This document shows, in pieces, positions 51,912-59,329 of a DNA stretch of 64,000 bases. Below the pieces are notes generated by a model. The model did no database searches. It was given only the letters and a program-made list of their open reading frames with translations, and was not told the DNA's origin. A program made the position numbers and the translations under genes. Within the stretch, counting starts at the first letter, position 1. Every line of letters starts with the position of its first letter. The DNA comes from Brevibacterium sp. 'Marine' (GTDB taxonomy: Bacteria; Actinomycetota; Actinomycetes; Actinomycetales; Brevibacteriaceae), in the NCBI RefSeq assembly GCF_012844365.1, contig NZ_CP051626.1, positions 3,224,001-3,288,000 of the forward strand, given 5' to 3'.

Positions 51912-53015
51912 ATGCCCCATAACCGCTCATTGGAGGGATACCTCCGGCGGCCGGAATTCGCCACCGACCTCCTGCAGATCGCCAAGGGCGTGATCGCCGC
52001 AACCGGAGCTTGGTGGGTCTCCGACGCCGTGCTTGACAGTCAGATGCCGTTCCTTGCTCCGTGGACGGCGCTGCTGACGGTCCACGCCACCGTCTACAGA
52101 TCGTTCTCGCGAGGGGTGCAGACGACGATTGCGTCGACGATCGGCGTGGGCGTGTCCTTCCTCATCGGCAACTACCTCGGGGTCGGTCTCTGGACTTTCG
52201 CTCTGGCGATGTTCGTCGGTCTGGCCGGTGCCCGCCTGTCCTGGATCCGTGACGAAGGAGTGGCGATCGCGACGACGGCGATCTTCATCCTCGGCTCCGG
52301 ATTCGATTCTCAGCAGCCTCTGCTCGTCGACCGCCTCGTCGAACTCGCCCTCGGAGTGGCCGTCGGCCTTGTGGTCAATCTCCTCATGGTCCCGCCTCTG
52401 CGTGATCGGCAGGCGGCTCGCTACATCGACAGCGTCAACCGGCAGATGGGCGAAGTGCTCACAGACATGTCGGATCAGTTCTCCCGCTCCTGGGGCTCGG
52501 ATGCCGCCCAGGAGTGGTTCGAGCGGACGGAGGCCATGAGCCGAGAACTCGACTCGGCGTGGCAGACCGTGCGGTTCGCCCGTGAGAGCCGCCGCATCAA
52601 TCCCCGCACAGCGATCCGTGCCAGGAGACTGCGACGCCGAGGAGACACAGCCGACTCCGCGGAGAAGGAAAGCTACGAGAGCATCCTGTTCAGAGCCGAC
52701 GAAGGCATCTCCCACCTGCGGAATCTCGCCCGCACTCTTCGTGAGGCCTCCTCATCCGAAAGAGAATGGAACACCTGGTTCCGCGACGAGTGGGCGTCGA
52801 TCGTCGCCGATGCCGGACGGTCCATCGCCGATCCCGATGCCGACGTCGAACCGATCTTCGACCGTCTCCAGCAGCTGTCGACCGACATCTCCCGGGATCG
52901 GTCGCTTCCGGAGACCACGTGGCCGATCTACGGCTCACTCATCACCAGCCTGCGCCATATCGTCGTCATCGTCGACGACGTCGCCTCGGCACGCAGCGCC
53001 CGAGAGTCCAGTTGA
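51912..53015 (+). CDS. FUSC family membrane protein
   Basis: A 367-residue protein with five to six N-terminal membrane segments (up to about residue 160; LAPWTALLTVHATVYRSFSRG is the family pattern) and a soluble C-terminal helical domain of about 200 residues. FUSC proteins include aromatic-acid efflux components such as AaeB, but substrate is not inferable. ATG 51912 has GAGGAG six nt upstream. A hairpin follows the stop. Confidence 0.85.
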   Translation: MPHNRSLEGYLRRPEFATDLLQIAKGVIAATGAWWVSDAVLDSQMPFLAPWTALLTVHATVYRSFSRGVQTTIASTIGVGVSFLIGNYLGVGLWTFALAMFVGLAGARLSWIRDEGVAIATTAIFILGSGFDSQQPLLVDRLVELALGVAVGLVVNLLMVPPLRDRQAARYIDSVNRQMGEVLTDMSDQFSRSWGSDAAQEWFERTEAMSRELDSAWQTVRFARESRRINPRTAIRARRLRRRGDTADSAEKESYESILFRADEGISHLRNLARTLREASSSEREWNTWFRDEWASIVADAGRSIADPDADVEPIFDRLQQLSTDISRDRSLPETTWPIYGSLITSLRHIVVIVDDVASARSARESS

Positions 53016-53019
53016 CTTT

Positions 53020-53036
53020 CGGAGCCAGTGGCTCCG
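53020..53036 (+). terminator. Hairpin terminator candidate after the FUSC gene
   Basis: Seven-base arms (CGGAGCC/GGCTCCG) with a 3-nt loop, four nt after the stop. No T-run. Confidence 0.5.
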
Positions 53037-53103
53037 AGCACGTCGGCCGCAGGCCCGGCCATGGGGGCTAGCCAGTGCTCGAAACCTGCGTTTCAATGGG
53101 TGA

Positions 53104-53994
53104 ATGAGAGCTATCTGGACCGGATCCATCGCCTTCGGCCTCGTGAATGTGCCCGTGAAGCTGTACTCGGCCACGGAGAACCACGACGTGCGAATGCACC
53201 AGGTCCATGCGAAGGACGGCGGACGGATCCGCAACCAGCACCGCTGCGAGAAATGCGGACAGACCGTCGAGTACGACGACATCGACAAGGCCTACGACGA
53301 CGGCGAGCACCGGGTCGTTCTCACGGGTGAGGACTTCGAGGCACTTCCCGCAGAGGACAACGACGACATCGACGTCCTCCAGTTCGTGCCCAGCGACGAG
53401 ATCGACCCCATCATGCTCGAGAAAGCCTACTTCCTCGAGCCGACGTCGAAGACGCCGAAGGCCTACCTCCTGCTGCGTCAGACTCTCGAGGACACCGAGC
53501 GGACCGCGATCGTCAGGCTCACTCTGCGCACCCGGACGCGTCTGGCCGTGCTCCGGGTGTGCGGCAAGGTCCTCATGATCCAGACCCTGCGCTGGGCCGA
53601 TGAGATCCGCGACGTCGACTTCAAGGGAGTGAACTCGAAGGCGAAGATCTCGGACAAGGAACTCGAGATGTCGGAGAAGCTCGTCGAGTCCTACTCCGAG
53701 GACTTCACCCCCGAAGAGTTCAGCGACGACTACCAGGTCGAACTGCGCAGACTCATCGACGCGAAGATCGAATCCGGCGAGAGCCTCGACGTCGAGAAGA
53801 CCTTCGACGAGGAAGAGTCCGAGGAGGACACCGGAGGCGATGTCATCGACCTCATGGAGGCGCTGCGGAAGTCCGTGGACAGTTCTCGGTCATCGAAGCA
53901 GGGAACGTCGGGCAAGAAGGCGAATGCGAAGAAGACCTCGGCGAAGAAATCGGGACCGAAGAAATCGTCCGCTGCGAAGAAACGCACCGGGTGA
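53104..53994 (+). CDS. ku: Ku protein of non-homologous end joining
   Basis: A 296-residue ring-forming homodimer that binds DNA ends and recruits LigD. It has the family start MRAIWTGSIAFGLVNVPVKLY, CEKCGQTVEYDD, YFLEPTSKTPKAYLLLR and the Lys-rich, Ser/Ala-rich tail (about residues 255-296) that many bacterial Ku use for DNA contact. The ATG has no ribosome site; TTCAAT six nt upstream and TAGCCA 17 nt beyond suggest a leaderless mRNA, though the boxes are imperfect. The ChaB-like gene follows after 58 nt. Confidence 0.95.
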   Translation: MRAIWTGSIAFGLVNVPVKLYSATENHDVRMHQVHAKDGGRIRNQHRCEKCGQTVEYDDIDKAYDDGEHRVVLTGEDFEALPAEDNDDIDVLQFVPSDEIDPIMLEKAYFLEPTSKTPKAYLLLRQTLEDTERTAIVRLTLRTRTRLAVLRVCGKVLMIQTLRWADEIRDVDFKGVNSKAKISDKELEMSEKLVESYSEDFTPEEFSDDYQVELRRLIDAKIESGESLDVEKTFDEEESEEDTGGDVIDLMEALRKSVDSSRSSKQGTSGKKANAKKTSAKKSGPKKSSAAKKRTG

Positions 53995-54052
53995 GGGCCA
54001 CCGCACTCAACTGACCGAAACCTCGAACCGACCACGAAGGAGCTGTTCCACC

Positions 54053-54469
54053 ATGCCGAAGACGACGAAGACAGGAAAGCCGAAGGAGAGCGAGCTGCCC
54101 TCGACGCTGGAGAAGTCGAGCAAGAAGGCGCAGCGGACCTTCGCCAAGGCCTACGACTCGGCCATCGACCAGTACGGAGACGAGAAGCGCGCTCACCAGG
54201 TCGCCTACGACGCGCTCAAACACAGCTATGAGAAGGTCGGCGACAAATGGGAGGAGAAGGACTCCTCCGGACCGTCGGATGCGCAGAGCGCCGGCGGCAA
54301 GAACACCGACCGCACGACCGCCGGCGGAGTCGACGCTGAAGCCTCGAAGGAGCACCTCTACGAGCAGGCGAAGCGACTGAAGATCTCGGGACGATCGTCG
54401 ATGACGAAGCAGGAGCTCGTCGACGCACTCGAGAAGGAGAGCAAGCGGAAGACCAAGCAGAATTCCTGA
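54053..54469 (+). CDS. ChaB-domain protein with a C-terminal Rho-N/SAP-like motif
   Basis: A 138-residue, highly charged protein. The N-terminal part (about 12-68) has the ChaB pattern (LPSTLEKSSKKAQRTFAKAYDSAIDQYG, AHQVAYDALKHSYEKVGDKW), and residues about 98-130 resemble a short Rho-N/SAP helix pair (LYEQAKRLKISGRSSMTKQELVDAL), often nucleic-acid binding. The ATG has AAGGAG ten nt upstream. Next to ku it could be an accessory to DNA repair or stress; that is speculation. Confidence 0.85.
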   Translation: MPKTTKTGKPKESELPSTLEKSSKKAQRTFAKAYDSAIDQYGDEKRAHQVAYDALKHSYEKVGDKWEEKDSSGPSDAQSAGGKNTDRTTAGGVDAEASKEHLYEQAKRLKISGRSSMTKQELVDALEKESKRKTKQNS

Positions 54470-54538
54470 TGGTCGGCTGACGCGGCGAAAACGAAGCGGC
54501 ACGCAGAGATCTACCGGCAGCCGAAAGCCGGGACTACC

Positions 54539-54694
54539 GTGAGGACCTCCGGCTCACTGTCCCGACAGACGCACAATCAGAGATCGGAGCACTATGACAG
54601 ACACAGTGACGGCGAATCCGTGTTCTGTTGCTCGCACTGCGCACGCGAGGCAGGAATCACGGAGGCCACCGACGACAAAGGAGGAAGCCGATGA
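54539..54694 (+). CDS. Tiny Cys-rich putative metal-binding protein coupled to the SDR gene
   Basis: A 51-residue ORF starting at GTG 54539 (GGGA five nt upstream) and ending in an ATGA overlap with the SDR gene at 54691, a typical coupling sign. The core SDGESVFCCSHCAREAG has three Cys and a His in close spacing (CC-x-x-C), as in small zinc or metallothionein-like proteins. I do not know a characterised relative; it could also be a chance frame, but the ATGA overlap and cysteine cluster argue otherwise. Confidence 0.5.
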   Translation: MRTSGSLSRQTHNQRSEHYDRHSDGESVFCCSHCAREAGITEATDDKGGSR

Positions 54695-55584
54695 GCGACC
54701 AGCTGACCTTCCAGGACCCCGTCCGACGATTCCCCGAGATCTCACCGCCGAAGCAGGATCAGCCCGAACCGGGTCTCGACGCCGAGCTCATTCCCGGCAC
54801 GGACCGCGGTGAGGACAGCTACACCGGCACCGGCAGGCTCCGCGGCCGCAGGGCACTGATCACCGGCTCGGACTCCGGCATCGGGTCCGCGGTCGCGATC
54901 GCCTTCGCCCGTGAGGGAGCCGATGTCGCTCTGTCCTATCTGCCCGCCGAGGAGGAGGACGCTCAGCACGTGTGCGAGGTCATCCGCCAGGCCGGTCGCA
55001 AGGCCGTGCCGCTGCCGGGCGACCTGTCCGACCCCGACTACTGCCGCGAGGTGGTCCGCCGGGCGGCCGCGGAGCTGGGCGGACTCGATGCGGTGGTCAA
55101 CAATGCCGGCCGACAGATCGCCGTCGAAGACATCGCCGACCTCACGGACGAACAGTGGGAGGACACGTTCCGGACGAACATCCACGCGATGTTCCGGGTC
55201 TCCCAGGCCGCGCTCGAACATCTCGAGCCCGGGTCGACGATCGTCAACAGCACCTCCGTGCAGGCATATTCGCCGTCCGCCCACCTCATCGACTATGCAT
55301 CGACGAAAGCGGCGATCAACAACTTCACGAAGGGGCTGGCCACTCAGCTGGCTCCGAAGGGCATCCGGGTGAATTCCGTGGCACCGGGGCCGATCTGGAC
55401 CCCGCTGCAGGTCTCGGACGGACAGCCGAAGGACGCCCTGCCGCACTTCGGGAAGAACACTCCGCTGGGTCGGGCCGGTCAGCCGACGGAGCTGGCTCCC
55501 GCGTACGTCTTCCTGACCTCATCGGAATCGAGCTACGTCATCGGTGAGACCCTCAACGTCAACGGCGGACAGCCCACCCCCTGA
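54691..55584 (+). CDS. SDR family oxidoreductase (general-stress type)
   Basis: A 297-residue short-chain dehydrogenase with an extra N-terminal about 50 residues (PGLDAELIPGTDRGEDSY), as in the YdaD/YhdF general-stress dehydrogenases. The NAD(P) motif is TGSDSGIGSAVA, the catalytic triad lies in NSTSVQAYSPSAHLIDYASTK (Ser, Tyr, Lys). Substrate not known. ATG 54691 has AAGGAGG six nt upstream. Confidence 0.9.
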   Translation: MSDQLTFQDPVRRFPEISPPKQDQPEPGLDAELIPGTDRGEDSYTGTGRLRGRRALITGSDSGIGSAVAIAFAREGADVALSYLPAEEEDAQHVCEVIRQAGRKAVPLPGDLSDPDYCREVVRRAAAELGGLDAVVNNAGRQIAVEDIADLTDEQWEDTFRTNIHAMFRVSQAALEHLEPGSTIVNSTSVQAYSPSAHLIDYASTKAAINNFTKGLATQLAPKGIRVNSVAPGPIWTPLQVSDGQPKDALPHFGKNTPLGRAGQPTELAPAYVFLTSSESSYVIGETLNVNGGQPTP

Positions 55585-55649
55585 CCGTCGGCTCCAGGTG
55601 CGGTCGTCGAAGCGAGGGACCGAAAGCGAGAGGAGCGCCGTGTCAAGTG

Positions 55650-56225
55650 CTATGCCCTGTCCTGTCCCGGCCGGTCCCTCGCGTTGTCGGCCAGTACGCC
55701 CTGCGGACGGTCGGCTTCGGTCATGGCGGAGAGGAACCGCAGCACGGTCTCGCGCTCCTGGCTGTCCAGGGCAGCGATCGCCTCGAAGCGCCGCGCGTGC
55801 TGGCGGCCGACCGCCTCATGCGCGGCCTGGGCTGTCGCCTCAGTCACCTCGATGCTGGTGGTGCGCCTGTCGTGGGGATGCGGAATCCGAACCAGGTGCC
55901 CACCGGCGACGAGGCGATCGATGAGCTTCGTCGTCGAGGCGCTGGAGATGCCGACGGCCGCAGCAATGTCCTTGGGGGTCACGACGAGCCCCTGCCGCTG
56001 CGCGCGGATGAGCAGGCGGATGGTGCGCATATCGCTGTCGTTGAGCTGCATGTAGCGTCGCGACGCCTCGGCGAGGACGCGTTCGGCCTCATGCCACTGC
56101 CGCAGCGCCTCCATGAGTGCGGTGCACTCCGCGATCTCGGATGCGGACAGGGCCGAGCGATCGGAGAACTCCGATTCATTCGAGAAGTAGGTCAGCCCAG
56201 CTGCCTTCGGGTCTGCGGACGGCAC
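55650..56225 (-). CDS. MarR family regulator, probable repressor of the carotenoid genes (CrtR-like)
   Basis: A 191-residue winged-helix regulator divergent from crtE. The DNA-binding core is VTPKDIAAAVGISSASTTKLIDRLVAGGHLVRIPHPHDRRTTSIEVT with the MarR wing. In Corynebacterium glutamicum a divergent MarR-type protein, CrtR, represses the crt operon and responds to GGPP; by position and family this is a likely counterpart. GTG 56225 has TATGCT six nt upstream and no ribosome site, so leaderless. Confidence 0.88.
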   Translation of the reverse strand: MPSADPKAAGLTYFSNESEFSDRSALSASEIAECTALMEALRQWHEAERVLAEASRRYMQLNDSDMRTIRLLIRAQRQGLVVTPKDIAAAVGISSASTTKLIDRLVAGGHLVRIPHPHDRRTTSIEVTEATAQAAHEAVGRQHARRFEAIAALDSQERETVLRFLSAMTEADRPQGVLADNARDRPGQDRA

Positions 56226-56226
56226 G

Positions 56227-56255
56227 CTGACAGCATACCGCTGACGTGTTAGATT
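56227..56255 (+). promoter_or_regulatory. crtE promoter, overlapping the divergent marR promoter
   Basis: CTGACA (56227-56232), 17-nt spacer, TAGATT (56250-56255) toward crtE. On the other strand TATGCT (56232-56237) faces marR, sharing a base with the crtE -35. A single bound protein could block both. Confidence 0.65.
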
Positions 56256-56268
56256 GAACTCTCGCCTG

Positions 56269-56278
56269 GCTAAAGAAA
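56269..56278. promoter_or_regulatory. Candidate regulator half-site GCTAAAGAAA upstream of crtE
   Basis: The ten bases recur exactly at 63601-63610, beside the crtB promoter, where they form the end of a palindrome. Here they lie between the crtE -10 box and the start codon. Confidence 0.45.
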
Positions 56279-57319
56279 TTGGAGAGCGTCCTGACCGTCG
56301 AATCCCGCCTCGTCGAAGTCCTCGCCGCTGCTCGGCGACGCTCTCGAGTCCGAACTCAGCAGTACGAGCAGCTCTGGGCAGCGCTGTCGAGGATGGCGTT
56401 GGGCGGAAAGTTGATCAGGCCCCGCCTGCTCATCGATGCCCACGAGGGCCTGGGAGGCACGGCAGCGCAGGCCGCGATCGACGCCGCCGGCGCGATGCAG
56501 CTGCTCCACATCGGCCTGATCATCCACGATGATGTCATCGACAACGACACCGTGCGCCGAGGAGAGATGAACATCACCGGACAGTTCTCCTCCGAGGCCA
56601 TGCTCCTCGGAGCCACGAGCGCCGCGGCGCAGACGTGGGGGATCGCCTCGTCCCTGCTCGCCGGTGACCTCATGCTCAGCGAAGCCCAGTCCCTCCTGGC
56701 GCGCCTCGACCTCGACACCCGCCGCCGACGCGCCGTGCTCGACATCTACGATGAGACGATCGCTGAGAGCGTCGCCGGAGAGCAGTCCGATGTGTGGCTG
56801 AGCCTCCACCTCGACGAGGCCGACTCCGGTGACGTGCTCACGATGATCGGACGCAAGACCGCCGCCTACTCATTCGAAGCCCCGCTGTCCATCGCCGCGG
56901 TCCTCGCCGGAAGCAACGACTGCCTGGTTGAGCGGCTGCGCGCCATCGGCCGCCGAATCGGCACCGTCTACCAGCTCAGAGACGATGTCCTCGGACTCTT
57001 CGGCGATGAGCAGGAGACCGGCAAATCCGTGCTCAGCGACCTCCGCGAAGGCAAGGAGACTCTGCTCGTCAACACGGCCAGGGCCCATCCAGCCTGGTCC
57101 GAGGTCGCCCATCTCTTCGGCGACCGGGCACTTGACGCCCAGGGCGGCCTCCGGCTGCGGCAGGTCATCGAGGAGTCCGGGGCGAGGGCGTTCGTCGAAT
57201 CGATGATCGCCGAGCACTGCGAAACCATCGCCGGGCTCATCGCCGAGGCGGAACTGCCGCAGGCGCTCACGAGCAGACTCGCCGACCTCACCTCCGCCAG
57301 CAGTCTGAGGTGCGCATGA
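56279..57319 (+). CDS. crtE: Geranylgeranyl diphosphate synthase
   Basis: A polyprenyl synthase making GGPP for carotenoids, first gene of its operon. First Asp-rich motif IIHDDVIDNDTVRRG and second YQLRDDVLGLFGDE are intact, as is GGKLIRPRLL. About 346 residues from TTG 56279, which lacks a ribosome site; a GGAGAG at 56281-56286 would instead serve a CTG at 56291 (342 residues). The true start is thus open. It ends in an ATGA overlap with the P450 gene. Confidence 0.93.
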   Translation: MESVLTVESRLVEVLAAARRRSRVRTQQYEQLWAALSRMALGGKLIRPRLLIDAHEGLGGTAAQAAIDAAGAMQLLHIGLIIHDDVIDNDTVRRGEMNITGQFSSEAMLLGATSAAAQTWGIASSLLAGDLMLSEAQSLLARLDLDTRRRRAVLDIYDETIAESVAGEQSDVWLSLHLDEADSGDVLTMIGRKTAAYSFEAPLSIAAVLAGSNDCLVERLRAIGRRIGTVYQLRDDVLGLFGDEQETGKSVLSDLREGKETLLVNTARAHPAWSEVAHLFGDRALDAQGGLRLRQVIEESGARAFVESMIAEHCETIAGLIAEAELPQALTSRLADLTSASSLRCA

Positions 57320-58566
57320 GCGGGGCCGATCGGCACCGTCCGAGCCGACGGGCGATGCCCTTCGACGAGCCGGCCGGTCCCCCGGTCGAGCAGGTGCCCC
57401 TCGAACACGGTCCCGACCTCTGGCGCATTCGCTCCTTCGACGCCGCCCGCCAGGTGCTGCGGGCCCGACACCTCACCACTCAGGCCGGATTCACTGCGGA
57501 GCGGATCCCCCGCGGCGTCTTCCGCCGCCACCCGATCCTCATCTCCGACGGGCAGTCCCATGACTCACAGCGCCGAGAGCTCGCCCGCTTCTTCGCCCCC
57601 GCCGTCGTCGCCGACAGGTACGGCCAGCGCATCGATGCTCTCGCCCAGGACACGGTCGACCGGGTTGCCGCGGCCGGCCGGTGCCGCCTCGACGAGGTGG
57701 CTCTGCACTTCTCCGTCGCCGTGACCTCCGAAGTCGTGGGACTGACCGAATCCTCCATCGCGGGCATGTCGCGGCGGCTCGAGGGATTCTTCACCCAGCC
57801 GCCGGTCGACCTCGCCGCCCCCGGTTGGGGTCGGACCCGGAGGCAATGGCTGCAGGCTGCGGTCAACGGCCTCATCCCGATCGCTCGGTTCTACCTCGCC
57901 GACGTCCGTCCGGCCCTTCGCGCTCGGCGCCGCAGGCAGCGCGATGACGTCCTGTCCCATCTCATCGGGGCCGGACACAGCACGTCGGACATCCTCGTCG
58001 AGTGCGTCACCTACGGCACGGCCGGGATGGTCACCACCCGCGAATTCATCACCATGGCGTGCTGGCATCTGCTCTCAGACGGCGAGCTCGCAGCAGAGTA
58101 CCTCGCGGCCGACCGGCCGCGGCGGCTGGAGATCCTCGAAGAGATCATCCGTCTCGAACCGGTCGTCGGCCACCTCTACCGACGTGCGCAGGCCGACATC
58201 GACGTCACGGCACCGGATCGCACTGTGACGATCCCCGCCGGGGACCTCATCGACGTCTGCGTCCGCGCGACGAACACCGATGAAGAGGCGGTGGGGTCCG
58301 ACCCTCAGTCTCTGTGCCCCGTGCGGCACACCGCCGAAGCCGTCCCCGCCGTCGGCATGAGCTTCAGCGACGGGGCACACAAGTGCCCGGGGCAATCGCT
58401 GGCGCTGTTCGAGACCGATGCACTCGTCCACCGCCTCCTCGACCGCGGCCCGCGCCTGACCGCCGAACCGGAGATCGGTTGGGACAGCGTCATCTCGGGC
58501 TACCGGCTGCGTGGACTCCAATTGGCCTTCGACGAGGGCTCCGGCCCGGGGAGGAGACAGTCGTGA
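57316..58566 (+). CDS. Cytochrome P450, probable carotenoid ring hydroxylase
   Basis: A 416-residue soluble P450. Haem-ligand motif FSDGAHKCPGQ, ExxR as EIIRLEP, and the I-helix oxygen-binding region GTAGMVTTREF. Located between crtE and crtYc with overlapping starts and stops, it is part of the pathway. In Brevibacterium, 3-hydroxylated isorenieratene is known and a P450 has been proposed for that step; assigning this one is inference. Redox partners are not in the window. Confidence 0.9.
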   Translation: MSGADRHRPSRRAMPFDEPAGPPVEQVPLEHGPDLWRIRSFDAARQVLRARHLTTQAGFTAERIPRGVFRRHPILISDGQSHDSQRRELARFFAPAVVADRYGQRIDALAQDTVDRVAAAGRCRLDEVALHFSVAVTSEVVGLTESSIAGMSRRLEGFFTQPPVDLAAPGWGRTRRQWLQAAVNGLIPIARFYLADVRPALRARRRRQRDDVLSHLIGAGHSTSDILVECVTYGTAGMVTTREFITMACWHLLSDGELAAEYLAADRPRRLEILEEIIRLEPVVGHLYRRAQADIDVTAPDRTVTIPAGDLIDVCVRATNTDEEAVGSDPQSLCPVRHTAEAVPAVGMSFSDGAHKCPGQSLALFETDALVHRLLDRGPRLTAEPEIGWDSVISGYRLRGLQLAFDEGSGPGRRQS

Positions 58567-58994
58567 GCGCCTTCGAGTATCTGCTCCTCATGGGTGCCTG
58601 CGTCCTCATCACCCTGCCCCTCGAGCTGTTCTTCCGGGCGCGGGTGTACCGCCGGTGGAGAACCGTGCTGTGGGCGCTCGTGCCCGTCATCGTCATCTTC
58701 TGCCTCTGGGATGTCGTCGCCATCGCCCGTGACCATTGGGTCTACAACCCGCGATTCGTCACCGGCATCCACCTCGGCAACCTGCCGCTCGAGGAGCTCG
58801 TGTTCTTCATCGTCATCCCCCTGTGCGCCCTGCTCAGCTATGAGGCGGTCGGCACCGTGCTCACCGCTGTGCGCAGGCGCGTCAGGCGGGGAAGCCTGCC
58901 GCGCACAGACAGTTCGCCTCGGCCCGCAAGCCAGTCCCGGCCACACGAGCGCACTGACCGGCGGCCCGAATCCGAAGGAGGCGGCGAACGATGA
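58563..58994 (+). CDS. crtYc: Lycopene cyclase subunit CrtYc
   Basis: A 143-residue membrane protein that with CrtYd forms the heterodimeric lycopene cyclase. It has three hydrophobic segments and the conserved PLEELVFFIVIPLCALLSYE. A hydrophilic C-terminal tail of about 40 residues follows. Start GTG overlaps the P450 stop (GTGA), and its end overlaps crtYd by ATGA. Confidence 0.93.
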   Translation: MSAFEYLLLMGACVLITLPLELFFRARVYRRWRTVLWALVPVIVIFCLWDVVAIARDHWVYNPRFVTGIHLGNLPLEELVFFIVIPLCALLSYEAVGTVLTAVRRRVRRGSLPRTDSSPRPASQSRPHERTDRRPESEGGGER

Positions 58995-59329
58995 GCGTGC
59001 CCGAGTACACGATCATGACCGTCATCGGGATGATCCTCGTCGTCGGCCTCGAGCTGTTCGTCTTCCGCTCAGGCATCTTCGGCCGGGCGAAGTACTGGGC
59101 GGCGCTGAGCATCTGCCTGGTCTTCCAGTGCTTCGTCGACGGCTGGCTGACGAAGCTGTCTGACCCCATCGTCATCTACAACCCGCAGGGGCTCAGCGGC
59201 ATCCGGTTCCCGTGGGACATCCCGATCGAGGACTTCGGCTTCGGCTTCGCCATGATCACTGCCGTCCTCATGCTCTGGCAGTGGCGACTGAACAGGCATG
59301 CTGTGGCTTCTGGAGGGGAGAGCACATGA
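58991..59329 (+). CDS. crtYd: Lycopene cyclase subunit CrtYd
   Basis: A 112-residue partner of CrtYc with three membrane segments and the family motif IPIEDFGFGFAMIT. Both subunits are needed to form beta-rings in Brevibacterium. Overlaps crtYc and crtU by four bases each. Confidence 0.93.
   Translation: MSVPEYTIMTVIGMILVVGLELFVFRSGIFGRAKYWAALSICLVFQCFVDGWLTKLSDPIVIYNPQGLSGIRFPWDIPIEDFGFGFAMITAVLMLWQWRLNRHAVASGGEST

Noticed and set aside
53840..54052. N-terminal extension of the ChaB-like gene into ku
   Set aside because: The extra 71 residues are the shifted frame of the Ku tail; the ATG at 54053 has AAGGAG and begins the ChaB domain.
54594..54812. 72-codon plus-strand ORF with an acceptable ribosome site
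   Set aside because: It runs over the SDR start in another frame and reads Arg/Pro/Thr-rich without a domain; the Cys-rich frame with the ATGA overlap is the better candidate.
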